Source of the DNA: a virus
Direction: 5' to 3' (one strand)
IMG/VR virus record: IMGVR_UViG_3300024346_000559
Span: 1 to 22,504 of that record
Length of the DNA: 22,504 nucleotides
Below the pieces are notes generated by a model, which saw only the letters and a list, made by a program, of their open reading frames with translations, was not told where the DNA came from and ran no database searches. Shown piece after piece: positions 1 to 7,640 of the stretch. The translations under genes were made by a program, and so were the position numbers. Position 1 is the stretch's first letter. Each line of letters opens with the position of its first letter.

Positions 1-14
1 AATAAGGACTTATA

Positions 15-881
15 ATGCTAGGCTTTGCAGCATTTTCAGAAACAACTCTTTCACAGTCAGTTACGTCTGTACAGGCCTTAGCTTTTTTGAGTTCTTCTTT
101 AGGTCAGTCTACTGCAGGTGGACTGCTCTTTGATGCCAAAGCATTCTTTACGTTACCTAATGTTTCAGCAGTTGGTGCTAATACTATACTGTTTGACGCT
201 CAAGCATCTACTGCTATTGTAGGATTACTATCTACTACCAGTATTAATGATGTTGTATCTAACGGTGCAGCCAATATAACACAGCCCCCTGTTACGGCTA
301 CCTTTACAGCAAGTACGTTGGACTATCAAGGCATAGCAAACATAACAATCACAGGTGCTTTCGTAACAGGTATAGCTAGTGACTTTGGTGATGTAGATGC
401 ACAAGCAAATATTACTACAGTAGGTACTAGCAGCAGTACTGTAGTAAATGACTTTGCTGATGTAATAGGTAGGGCTAATGTAACGCCTTCTAGTGCTACT
501 GCTTTCCTTACTATTTACATTGGTGACTTTGCTGATGAGGACGCACAAGCTACAGCGTTTATGCCTCCTGCTGTATCTGTAACAAGCGTAGCAAGTGTTG
601 ATTTCTCAGCCCAATCTAATATAACTACAGGTAGTACATCTGCTATCTTTAGCATTTCTACATTAGAAGGTTACGGACAAGCTACTGCTACTTTCTCTGG
701 TACACTAGCTAATATTTATAATAGCCTAGCAGATCCTACTGCTGTAAAGTTTCCATACCAAAATTTTTCTAATGACTACAATAGAGCCAGGACTACCTAC
801 TTAGTAGGTTACGAAAGAAATAGAACTGTGCATATAACAGAAGAAAACAGAACAGTTTATATATTAAAGAACGAGGGTTAA
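15..881 (+). CDS. Repetitive beta-rich phage structural protein (unknown role)
   Basis: I do not recognise a named family. The 288-residue product is rich in Ala, Thr, Ser, Val and Ile and nearly devoid of Lys and Arg until the end. It contains degenerate units of roughly 30-40 residues carrying DFxDxDAQAxxT-like segments (for example around residues 124-134 and 172-180), which suggests stacked beta structure. The last 40 residues change character and become polar and basic, with three RT(V/T)(Y/H)-type motifs. An AAGGA Shine-Dalgarno about 7 nt upstream supports the ATG. It lies directly before the adaptor and tail genes, where marine podoviruses commonly carry similar low-complexity virion proteins, so a minor capsid, decoration or tail-associated role is plausible. 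The start of this gene cluster lies outside the window. Confidence 0.7.
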   Translation: MLGFAAFSETTLSQSVTSVQALAFLSSSLGQSTAGGLLFDAKAFFTLPNVSAVGANTILFDAQASTAIVGLLSTTSINDVVSNGAANITQPPVTATFTASTLDYQGIANITITGAFVTGIASDFGDVDAQANITTVGTSSSTVVNDFADVIGRANVTPSSATAFLTIYIGDFADEDAQATAFMPPAVSVTSVASVDFSAQSNITTGSTSAIFSISTLEGYGQATATFSGTLANIYNSLADPTAVKFPYQNFSNDYNRARTTYLVGYERNRTVHITEENRTVYILKNEG

Positions 882-883
882 GC

Positions 884-1228
884 ATGTCGTATAAGTGGCC
901 TGACAAAGATAAAGATGAGTTGTTGGACTATAGCATTGACTGGTCTCGTTTTCTTAGTAGTTCTACTCTTGCGGGTAATGATACTATTGGGTCAGTAGAT
1001 TGGTACATTTATGATGCAGATGGTACTAAAACTGAGGTGTCTGATTCTCAGGTCGTTGATGGATTACAATTTGTAACAGGTACAATTGATGAGGAGACAG
1101 ATACTATTGCAACTATACGTCTATCCTTAGGTACAAATAATAAGAGATACAAAATTGCGTGTCGTATTACTACAGGGTCTAACCTAAAGTATGAGCGTAG
1201 TGTATTCATACGCATTAAGGAGAAGTAG
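884..1228 (+). CDS. Small Ig-like / fibre-tail-adaptor-type structural protein
   Basis: The 114-residue product begins with a KWPDKDKDELLDYSIDW segment. This opening (KDPDE-x-LDYxIDW) recurs in small phage structural proteins that are often annotated as fibre-tail adaptor or hypothetical. The rest alternates hydrophobic and polar residues (SVDWYIYDADG, TIATIRLSLG, YKIACRITTGS), as expected for a single Ig-like beta sandwich. It begins 2 nt after the preceding stop codon, with a GAGG Shine-Dalgarno inside the end of that gene, and ends 2 nt before the tail adaptor gene. A virion joining or decoration role is inferred from family resemblance and position. No catalytic motif is visible. Confidence 0.7.
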   Translation: MSYKWPDKDKDELLDYSIDWSRFLSSSTLAGNDTIGSVDWYIYDADGTKTEVSDSQVVDGLQFVTGTIDEETDTIATIRLSLGTNNKRYKIACRITTGSNLKYERSVFIRIKEK

Positions 1229-1230
1229 AG

Positions 1231-1920
1231 ATGGCATATAACTACATAGAATTAGTTAATGACGTTAATCGTAGACTTAACGAAGTAGAACTAGATGCTA
1301 ATAACTTTGGTACTGCTACGGGGTATTATAGTTTTGCTAAAAACTCCGTTAACGCAGCTATCCGTCATGTTAATCAAGAAGAAGTTGAGTGGCCCTGGAA
1401 TCATGCAGAGGAAATAGAAGTTCTTTCTGTAGGTGAAGTACGTTACAGTATGCCTTACGATAGTAAAACTATCAACATGAACACCTTTCGTGTCAAACGC
1501 AATGAGAGTTTTAATGTAAATACTGTGAAGTTAAAAGTACTAACTTATGAAGAATGGCTTGACAAACATGCCGATTCTGAGTATAACTCTACAACAAGTA
1601 CATTTGGTACACCTGAGTATGTTGTACGTACACCTAGCAGAGAACTTATCTTTTATCCTGCACCTGATAAAGAGTACGAAGTGGTGTATGAGTACTTCCG
1701 AACAGGGTTTGAATTAGAAAACAGTACGGACGTACCCACTCTCCCTGAGCAATACAGATACGCCATTGTAGATGGTGCTATGTACTATGTCTACCAGTTT
1801 CGTGGTGACACACAGGCCGCACAATTATCACTACAGAAGTTTGAACAAGGTATCAAACAACTACGTAGCTTACACATCAATCGCACAGAATACTTGCGAG
1901 ATACACGAGTACATTTCTAA
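1231..1920 (+). CDS. Head-tail adaptor, tail tubular protein A-like
   Basis: The 229-residue protein resembles the podovirus adaptor family (T7 gp11-type), which forms the ring between portal and nozzle. It opens with a helical segment (YIELVNDVNRRLNEVEL), followed by a WPW motif around residues 53-55, a beta-rich middle, and a C-terminal helical part with LPEQYRYAIVDGAMYYVYQF and a long amphipathic helix. This matches the helix-bundle plus beta layout of the family, and the length is close to the usual 190-230 residues. An AGGAG Shine-Dalgarno precedes the ATG. The TAA stop overlaps the next ATG by one base (TAATG), coupling it to the tail nozzle gene, its expected structural partner. The family call rests on pattern and context, not alignment. 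Confidence 0.75.
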   Translation: MAYNYIELVNDVNRRLNEVELDANNFGTATGYYSFAKNSVNAAIRHVNQEEVEWPWNHAEEIEVLSVGEVRYSMPYDSKTINMNTFRVKRNESFNVNTVKLKVLTYEEWLDKHADSEYNSTTSTFGTPEYVVRTPSRELIFYPAPDKEYEVVYEYFRTGFELENSTDVPTLPEQYRYAIVDGAMYYVYQFRGDTQAAQLSLQKFEQGIKQLRSLHINRTEYLRDTRVHF

Positions 1921-3602
1921 TGGCTACACAGTGGCAGACATTTCCTATAGAGTTTAATGGTGGGTTAATATCCAACCTAAGCCCTTTGCAGCAGGGTAGT
2001 AATGCCGTGGGTTCTGCTACTATACTACAGAACTTTGAAGCATCTAAGTTGGGTGGCTACGCTAAGCTAAAAGGTTACGAGAAGTACAGTACCACCCAAG
2101 TACCCGGCACTGGTCCCATACTAGGACTAAAGGTTATAAGCTCAGGACGTATTGTCGCCTCCCGTAAAAATGCTTCTAATAAAACTGAGTACTACTATAG
2201 TACAGGTAGTACATGGACAAGTATGGGTGAGTCTGCTCTTACTAATGGACTAAAAGCTAGAAGTGCTTTATACAATTTAGGGGTATCTGATAAAGTAATA
2301 TTTGTGGACGGTGTAAATTTTCCTATTATTTATAATACAGCAGGTAATACACTTTTAAAACTACAGAATACAGATTCAAATGCTGATGGTTATACAGGTA
2401 CAAATGATCCTCTGGGAGCAGAGCATGTAGTTATGTTTAAGAATAAAGCTTTTTATTCTAAGGGCAACACTCTATTTTATACTGTAACATCTAGTGTAGA
2501 CGATTTTAACACAGGTCTTGGTGCAGGTTTTATAGGTGTATCAGCAGATATTACAGGTCTAGCAGTATTTCGTAATCAACTTATTATATTTACGACCAAC
2601 ACTGTACAGAGTTTAACAGGAGAGACTTCTTCAAACTTTAAAGTTTCCCCTATTACAGAACGTATTGGTTGCATTAACGGTGACACTATCCAAGAATTTG
2701 GTGGTGACATTATGTACTTAGCTCCTGATGGTATCAGACTTTTAAGTGCAACAGATCGTATAGGTGACTTTGGTCTAGATATTGCATCAGATAAAATAGC
2801 TAAGGATAGTATACCTTTTCTAGGCAGTACTCCCATATTCTCCTCTGTAATTTTAAGGGAGAAGGGGCAGTATCGAATATTTGCATACGTAGAATCAGAA
2901 AAGACCAGTGTATCTAAAGGTCTCATAGCTACAAAATTTATATCTCAAGGTGGTTCTGGTGTTAATTGGTCTACTACCAAAGGCATAAAATCTTACATCT
3001 CTGATAGTCATTACACCAATACAGAAGAAACTGTCTCCTTTGCTAATAGTGATGGATATGTTTATATAATGGAAACAGGTGCTAGCTTCGACGGTGAAGC
3101 TATTGAGGCTATATACGAATCACCCTTTATGCCTGTAACAGATCCGCAAGTTCGTAAGTCTTTCTACAAGATGACTCTTTATGCCCAGCCTTCAGGTAAC
3201 ATGAGTCTAGATTTAAACGTAAAGTATAACTTTGCTTCTTCTTCGGACCTTACAACAGTGCAGCCTGAGACACAACAAATTGTTGGCACAGGTACCTCAG
3301 TGTTTATATATGGAGATTCGGAATCTTTATTTGCATCTTCAGATAGAGTAGCAGATAACTCAATTTTAGTATCACCTGCAGGGCCGTGGCTAACTTACCC
3401 AAACCAAGCTGGACCTTTTTATAATGAAGTTGGTGAAACATTTTCCCCCGCAACCTACGGTGGTGAACTAGATAGTATATACAATACAAATATTATTGGA
3501 TCAGGTAAGACAATAGCTATACGTATTGAAGATAATTCTACTAACCCCACATTTACTTTAGACACAGCCCTAATAGAGTTCGCTCAAGAAGACAGGCAAT
3601 AA
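1920..3602 (+). CDS. Tail nozzle protein, tail tubular protein B-like
   Basis: This 560-residue beta-rich protein starts with the pattern typical of podovirus nozzle proteins: a GGL segment, a loop, then LQNFEASKLGGYAKLKGYE (residues 37-55). Repeated beta-blade-like segments follow (for example GRIVASRKN, KVIFVDGVNF, VVMFKNKAFY, GLAVFRNQLIIFT), consistent with the beta-propeller and platform architecture of the T7 gp12 class. In the virion it would extend the tail below the adaptor and carry the fibres. It is coupled to the adaptor by a one-base TAATG overlap and followed after 9 nt by the tail fibre gene. There is no sign of enzymatic residues. Low similarity to T7 itself is normal for this class, so the assignment relies on fold pattern plus gene order. 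Confidence 0.75.
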   Translation: MATQWQTFPIEFNGGLISNLSPLQQGSNAVGSATILQNFEASKLGGYAKLKGYEKYSTTQVPGTGPILGLKVISSGRIVASRKNASNKTEYYYSTGSTWTSMGESALTNGLKARSALYNLGVSDKVIFVDGVNFPIIYNTAGNTLLKLQNTDSNADGYTGTNDPLGAEHVVMFKNKAFYSKGNTLFYTVTSSVDDFNTGLGAGFIGVSADITGLAVFRNQLIIFTTNTVQSLTGETSSNFKVSPITERIGCINGDTIQEFGGDIMYLAPDGIRLLSATDRIGDFGLDIASDKIAKDSIPFLGSTPIFSSVILREKGQYRIFAYVESEKTSVSKGLIATKFISQGGSGVNWSTTKGIKSYISDSHYTNTEETVSFANSDGYVYIMETGASFDGEAIEAIYESPFMPVTDPQVRKSFYKMTLYAQPSGNMSLDLNVKYNFASSSDLTTVQPETQQIVGTGTSVFIYGDSESLFASSDRVADNSILVSPAGPWLTYPNQAGPFYNEVGETFSPATYGGELDSIYNTNIIGSGKTIAIRIEDNSTNPTFTLDTALIEFAQEDRQ

Positions 3603-3611
3603 GGAAACATC

Positions 3612-5675
3612 ATGGCAGGTTATACACGTCAAGATACAACAGGTAACATAGCTAACGGCAACGTCATTGATGCTGATGACTTTGACCTAGAGTATAATGC
3701 TATTGAAGCGGCATTCAACGCTTCCTCAGGTCACTCGCATGACGGTACTGCAGGAGAAGGTTCTTCTATATCTGTAATAGGTAGTAGTCAAGAGGTCACT
3801 GTTTCTTCTGGATCTTTACGGCCTACTACGGCAGCAGTTACAGTAGACTTAGGTACAACAGGAGTACCTTACAAGGAAGCTTTTATTAAGAAGGCTGTTC
3901 TTTCTGGTCCTACAGATGCCAATCTAGTAACATTAGCCGTAACAGGTAAGACAACTATATCTGGCTTGACTACCCTAGCTTCTGATCTACAGGTTGCAGG
4001 TAGTACCATTCTTACAGGTGACTTCACATTAGATGACGACACAGGTACAGCAGGTAGTAAGTTTCTTGTAGAATACGCTACAGGTAATACCTCCTTGGCT
4101 GGTACTTTAACTGTAGATGGTAACACTACTCTATCGGGTACTCTAGATGTAGCTGGGTCTATAACTGGATCTGGAAATTTTACTATTGATAACGGCGCAG
4201 ACCCAGAGGTAAACAAATTCACTGTCGCAGCAGCCAGTGGTAATACTGTAGCAGAGGGTACCCTAGCCGTTACAGGAGCGGTAACAGCTAAGGCAGGCAT
4301 TACCACAGGGATATCTAATGATAATGGTGATTCTAGTATAGGCGGTACACTAGTTGTACATGACACTCTTACAGCTGATGCAGGTATTAATGTAGATAAT
4401 ATTAGTATTGATGGCACTACTATAGCCCTAACTACAGGTGACTTACTCTTTGACATAGCAGGGGATGCAATTGTAGACGTTAATGGAAGTGACATTATCT
4501 ATAAGAAGGGTGGTACAGAACGCTTTAAGCACAGGATAGCCACAGACAATACAATAGAACAGTACGTGTGGGACACGGCAGCATCAGGCGGTGCTGCTTG
4601 GGTTAAAACAAGTACTACTACTAAGACAGGTACGACAGTACACGGTACGTTGGCGACAGGTGGTAATGCTACTGTCGATGGTACACTAGCTGCTACAGGA
4701 GCGGTCAGTACTACAGACACTACAGCCTCAAGTAGCAATACTACAGGGGCATTAACTGTTGCTGGTGGTGCCGGTATTGTTGGGGCAGTAAATATTGGTG
4801 GTGCTGTAGATATGGATGGCGCTTTAACAGTAGCAGCTGCCTCTACATTCAGCAACAACCTCACTATAGCAGGGAACCTGACTGTATCAGGAACTACTAC
4901 AACGGTAAATTCTACTACTGTATCTATAGCAGATCCTCAGTTTAAACTAGCTTCTAATAATAGCACTGCAGACGGAACTGATTTTGGTACTTATGGTACT
5001 TTTAAACCAACAAATGAAGTTCAACAATATGCAGGTTGGTTTAGAGATGCAAATGATTCTGGTAAAATTAAATTCTACAAAGCTACTGAAGAGCCTGGTA
5101 CTACTACTATCGACACTTCTAACGGGGGGTTCTCGTTAGTTGACGTAGAAGCAGCAACATTTACAGGTGCATTATCAGGAAATGCTACTACCGCTACTAA
5201 CCTGGCTGCTACAGCTAACATAGCTCTTACAGGTACGGTAGTTGGTAATGTAGACTTTGATGGCTCAGGTGATGTGTCCATATCTACCACACTTGGAACA
5301 GATGCTGTTACTTTGGGTACTAATACTACAGGTAACTATGCAGCTTCCATAGCGGGTACAACTAACGAAGTAGAGGTTACGGGTACTGCAGGAGAGGGTA
5401 CAGCATTTACTGTAGGTTTGCCAGATGACGTAACTGTAGGTAATAACCTAACTGTTACTAATAATCTGGCCGTAACTGGCACTTCTACTCTTACAGGTGA
5501 CGTTACTACATCAGGAGCGGTGGCCCTTAATGGTGCAGCACAGGCATTTGAGATAGAAGCAACCGCTACAGGCAATAAACTACTATTTAAATATAATGGT
5601 GCAACGGTAATGTCGCTAGACTCTACTGGAAACCTTGTAGTATCAGGCAACATAACTGGCTTTGGTACACCTTAA
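3612..5675 (+). CDS. Tail fibre protein with repetitive beta shaft
   Basis: The 687-residue protein begins MAGYTRQDTTGNIANGNV and continues with DADDFDLEYNAIEAAFNASSGHSHDGTAG (residues 20-48), an N-terminal module I recognise from tail fibres of many marine podoviruses; it probably docks to the tail. The shaft (about residues 100-660) is made of short Thr/Gly/Ala/Val repeats of the T(L/I)xVxGxxTxxG type, which suggests a trimeric beta-helix or beta-prism. A duplicated 40-50-residue module is visible at about residues 136-226. A distinct island at about residues 440-490 (FKLASNNSTADGTDFGTYGTF, then YAGWFRDANDSGKIKFYKA) looks like a globular insertion. The C terminus, NLVVSGNITGFGTP, is a short cap. 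AAGGAA precedes the ATG. Host receptor contact is the expected role, and the real receptor-binding part may lie in the next gene. Confidence 0.85.
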   Translation: MAGYTRQDTTGNIANGNVIDADDFDLEYNAIEAAFNASSGHSHDGTAGEGSSISVIGSSQEVTVSSGSLRPTTAAVTVDLGTTGVPYKEAFIKKAVLSGPTDANLVTLAVTGKTTISGLTTLASDLQVAGSTILTGDFTLDDDTGTAGSKFLVEYATGNTSLAGTLTVDGNTTLSGTLDVAGSITGSGNFTIDNGADPEVNKFTVAAASGNTVAEGTLAVTGAVTAKAGITTGISNDNGDSSIGGTLVVHDTLTADAGINVDNISIDGTTIALTTGDLLFDIAGDAIVDVNGSDIIYKKGGTERFKHRIATDNTIEQYVWDTAASGGAAWVKTSTTTKTGTTVHGTLATGGNATVDGTLAATGAVSTTDTTASSSNTTGALTVAGGAGIVGAVNIGGAVDMDGALTVAAASTFSNNLTIAGNLTVSGTTTTVNSTTVSIADPQFKLASNNSTADGTDFGTYGTFKPTNEVQQYAGWFRDANDSGKIKFYKATEEPGTTTIDTSNGGFSLVDVEAATFTGALSGNATTATNLAATANIALTGTVVGNVDFDGSGDVSISTTLGTDAVTLGTNTTGNYAASIAGTTNEVEVTGTAGEGTAFTVGLPDDVTVGNNLTVTNNLAVTGTSTLTGDVTTSGAVALNGAAQAFEIEATATGNKLLFKYNGATVMSLDSTGNLVVSGNITGFGTP
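4017..4289 (+). repeat. Duplicated shaft module within the tail fibre gene
   Basis: Two diverged copies of a 40-50-residue module sit in tandem. One begins GDFTLDDDTG (residue 136) and continues KFLVEYATGNTSLAGTLTV; the other begins GNFTIDNGAD (residue 188) and continues KFTVAAASGNTVAEGTLAV. The match is at protein level and the DNA copies have diverged, so this is an old internal duplication of the beta shaft and not a mobile or recombining repeat. Confidence 0.6.
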
Positions 5676-5687
5676 GGAGCTACTAGT

Positions 5688-6863
5688 ATGATAAGTTTTG
5701 TAGAACATACTAAGCTAGGTAAAGTAAATAGTCGTGAATATATGTATGGGCAGGATGTACTTTATATCATAAATAATATTACCCCTAATTATTTTCCATC
5801 AGCACCCACAACTACTTTATCAGATGGTTATCTCTGGGGAGATATAGATTTAAACAATAGCATAAATCTTTCTGACCAACTAGATATTATTAAACACCAG
5901 ACAAACCTTCGTGTATATCAACCTGTAGATATAGACGGTAATACTGATACAGAAGGCCAGCACTTATTAGAGGCTATGCAAGTTGCAGGATCTACCTATG
6001 ATTGGCCCAGTAGCGCAGACAATGTTACTGGAGCATCTCCTGTTGATCTAGCTTATATCAAAAACACTCTAGGCATATCTGGAGAAATAGAATTTGCTAA
6101 GTTTTACTCTGGTCATAATAGTAGCTATGATACTATTGTTAATACTAAGGGAGGTAGTATAGCTGCCTTTCCTTCAACGTCTGCTTCTGAAGAGTTAAGT
6201 CTTAGGCATTTCTATGGTAAGCTTGCAGATAGTGGTTTAACTTATCTAGAAGATGATGGTCAGTTTAGTGGTAGTGTCACCTTAAATCCTGTAACAACAA
6301 TAACAAGTGACACAACGTGGTCTCCTACTACAGCAGGTACTTATGTATTTTTAATCTTTGATGGCGGTAGTTCTGGAAATATAAAACAAGATCCATCGTC
6401 ACCAAACTACACATATTGTGGTGGATCTGCAGGTAGCATGAAAGTAGCCTTCTCTAAACTAACCACAAACCAGACTTTTACAGTCACTATAGGAACAGGT
6501 GGTGCGGGTGTAAGTAGTAACGCACATGAGGTAGTAGAAGGTAACAAAGGTTCAATTAGCTCTATAGAGATTGTTAATTCCGTAGAGACAGGTATAGACT
6601 ATTTATCAGGTATGCAATTTGCTAAACACTCTGGTGTAGTAGGTGGAAATAGTAGCTCTTCTACTTATAATGGTACGTACTACGCTGGTGCTAAAGGTGA
6701 AGGTGTTACTGTAACTAATGGTGTAGCTAATGCATTCTTTTCTGGGGTAAATGGAAACTACGGGGATGGGTCTGAGGGTAAGGTATACGTAAATGCCACA
6801 CCAATAAGTGTTTCTACTAGTGCAGGGCAGGACGGTGCTGTAAAAATATATAAGGTAATATAA
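5688..6863 (+). CDS. Glycine-rich tail fibre/tip protein with dockerin-like loop
   Basis: The 391-residue protein has three visible parts. Residues 50-100 hold a dockerin-like calcium loop: D52-x-D54-x-N56-xxx-N60-xx-D63 followed by a helix (QLDIIKHQ), then a second partial loop D81-x-D83-x-N85-x-D87. The middle has SASEELSLRHFYGKLADSG. The C-terminal 180 residues form a glycine-rich beta region with FTVTIGTGGAG and repeated GxxG segments (GGSAG, GAKGEG, GVNGNYGDGSEG), like phage fibre-tip and glycine-rich domain proteins. It follows the long fibre after 12 nt with an AAGGAG Shine-Dalgarno, and its stop overlaps the next start (TAATG). Receptor recognition or fibre-tip adhesion is the likely role. 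Three hand-counted 60-nt samples give about 33% GC, less than the adjacent fibre shaft appears to have, which fits fast-evolving receptor-binding modules. Confidence 0.7.
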   Translation: MISFVEHTKLGKVNSREYMYGQDVLYIINNITPNYFPSAPTTTLSDGYLWGDIDLNNSINLSDQLDIIKHQTNLRVYQPVDIDGNTDTEGQHLLEAMQVAGSTYDWPSSADNVTGASPVDLAYIKNTLGISGEIEFAKFYSGHNSSYDTIVNTKGGSIAAFPSTSASEELSLRHFYGKLADSGLTYLEDDGQFSGSVTLNPVTTITSDTTWSPTTAGTYVFLIFDGGSSGNIKQDPSSPNYTYCGGSAGSMKVAFSKLTTNQTFTVTIGTGGAGVSSNAHEVVEGNKGSISSIEIVNSVETGIDYLSGMQFAKHSGVVGGNSSSSTYNGTYYAGAKGEGVTVTNGVANAFFSGVNGNYGDGSEGKVYVNATPISVSTSAGQDGAVKIYKVI

Positions 6864-7120
6864 TGTCTAACATAACATTAACAGCAGAAGAATTAGAATC
6901 TATGTTAGACCGTGCAGCTAAGCGTGGTGCTAAACAAGCTCTGTCATCTATTGGGTTGCACGATGAGACAGCTGCTAAAGATATTAATGAGATGAGAGAT
7001 TTACTTGATGTATGGCGTGATACTCGTAAGGGTATCTGGTCCACCTTTGTTAAGTTTACAACACTTGCCATCATAACATTTATTGCTGGTGCTGTCTGGA
7101 TGCAGCTGGGGAATAAGTAG
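6863..7120 (+). CDS. Small single-TM protein, DUF6127-like
   Basis: The 85-residue protein starts with MSNITLTAEELESMLDRAAKRG, then ALSSIGLHDETAAKDINEMRDLLDVWRD, and ends in one hydrophobic segment (about residues 60-81) followed by a short basic tail. This layout is that of short phage proteins I associate with DUF6127: an acidic/basic helix, a conserved GLHDExAAxDIxExRDLLxxWR block and a C-terminal membrane span. The function of that family is not established. A holin-like or accessory lysis role is possible because no other obvious holin is visible and the next gene also has one TM segment. It overlaps the upstream fibre gene by one base and is followed after 5 nt by the next gene. Confidence 0.7.
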   Translation: MSNITLTAEELESMLDRAAKRGAKQALSSIGLHDETAAKDINEMRDLLDVWRDTRKGIWSTFVKFTTLAIITFIAGAVWMQLGNK

Positions 7121-7125
7121 CTAAA

Positions 7126-7599
7126 GTGATTGATCCTTTTACAGCTATGGCTGCGGCTACTACAGCCTACAATGGTATCAAGAAAGCTGTATCTGTAGGT
7201 CGTGAAATCAGTGGTATGGCAGGGGCAGTATCTCAGTGGTCTAAGGCTGTTAGTGATCTAGACTTCTTGGAGGATAAAGCTAAGAACCCCCCTATGTACA
7301 AGATGTTTAGTGACAACCAATCTAACGCATTGGAAATATGGTCACAGAAACAGAAGCTCAAAGAAATGCGAGAGGAGCTTAAGAGCCACATTTCTTGGAC
7401 GTATGGCCCTAGCGCATGGGATGAGATAGTACGAATAGAAGCACAGCAACGTAAAGAACAACGTGAGCTAGTCTACAAGAAACAAGAGTTCATAGATAAC
7501 TGTATTAACTGGACTGTAGGTATTGCTGTAGCACTAGCAGGTATTGGGGCTTTAATAATAGTGATGTACTTCTTGGGTGTAAAGCAGGGTAAGTGGTAA
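7126..7599 (+). CDS. Coiled-coil protein with C-terminal TM (holin/spanin-like context), GTG start
   Basis: The 157-residue protein begins with a GTG codon 5 nt after the preceding TAG. The first residues, (M)IDPFTAMAAATTAYNGIKKA, are a familiar opening of a conserved marine-phage protein of unknown function. The middle is helical and charged, with a conserved-looking SWTYGPSAWDEIVRIEAQQRKEQ stretch (residues 90-112). A single strong membrane segment spans about residues 130-151, then a short positively charged tail GVKQGKW. The topology, a large soluble helical domain with a C-terminal anchor, suits a lysis-related or membrane-remodelling protein, but no family function is proven. The Shine-Dalgarno is weak, so coupling to the upstream gene probably drives translation. 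After it comes a 40-nt AT-rich gap. Confidence 0.7.
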   Translation: MIDPFTAMAAATTAYNGIKKAVSVGREISGMAGAVSQWSKAVSDLDFLEDKAKNPPMYKMFSDNQSNALEIWSQKQKLKEMREELKSHISWTYGPSAWDEIVRIEAQQRKEQRELVYKKQEFIDNCINWTVGIAVALAGIGALIIVMYFLGVKQGKW

Positions 7600-7604
7600 T
7601 TAAC

Positions 7605-7640
7605 TTGACTTTTTAACTTTTTTCAGTTAAACTATAGTAA
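7605..7640 (+). promoter_or_regulatory. Candidate promoter / leaderless start before the acyltransferase gene
   Basis: A TTGACT hexamer (7605-7610) is followed 18 nt later by TAAACT (7629-7634), with TATAGT just downstream at 7633-7638. Transcription from the first pair would begin at about 7640, on the ATG itself. The next gene has no purine-rich Shine-Dalgarno, which fits a leaderless message. TTTAACT (7612-7618) and AGTTAAA (7625-7631) could also form a weak AT-only hairpin. The hexamers are imperfect and the region is AT-rich, so chance matches are quite possible. Confidence 0.35.

Noticed and set aside
3869-5653. Long open frames on the minus strand inside the tail fibre gene (for example 3869-4495 and 4499-4864)
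   Set aside because: They mirror the Thr/Gly/Val repeat codons of the fibre, have Pro/Val/Ser low-complexity products, no Shine-Dalgarno pattern or domain, and oppose a well-supported gene.
5688-6863. Cellulosome-type dockerin function
   Set aside because: Only one complete loop is present and the protein context is a phage fibre, so the motif is reported as dockerin-like without assigning a cohesin partner.
7600-7631. AT-only hairpin TTTAACT/AGTTAAA as a terminator
   Set aside because: The stem has a single G-C pair and no U-tract follows, so it is too weak; kept only as part of a candidate promoter region.
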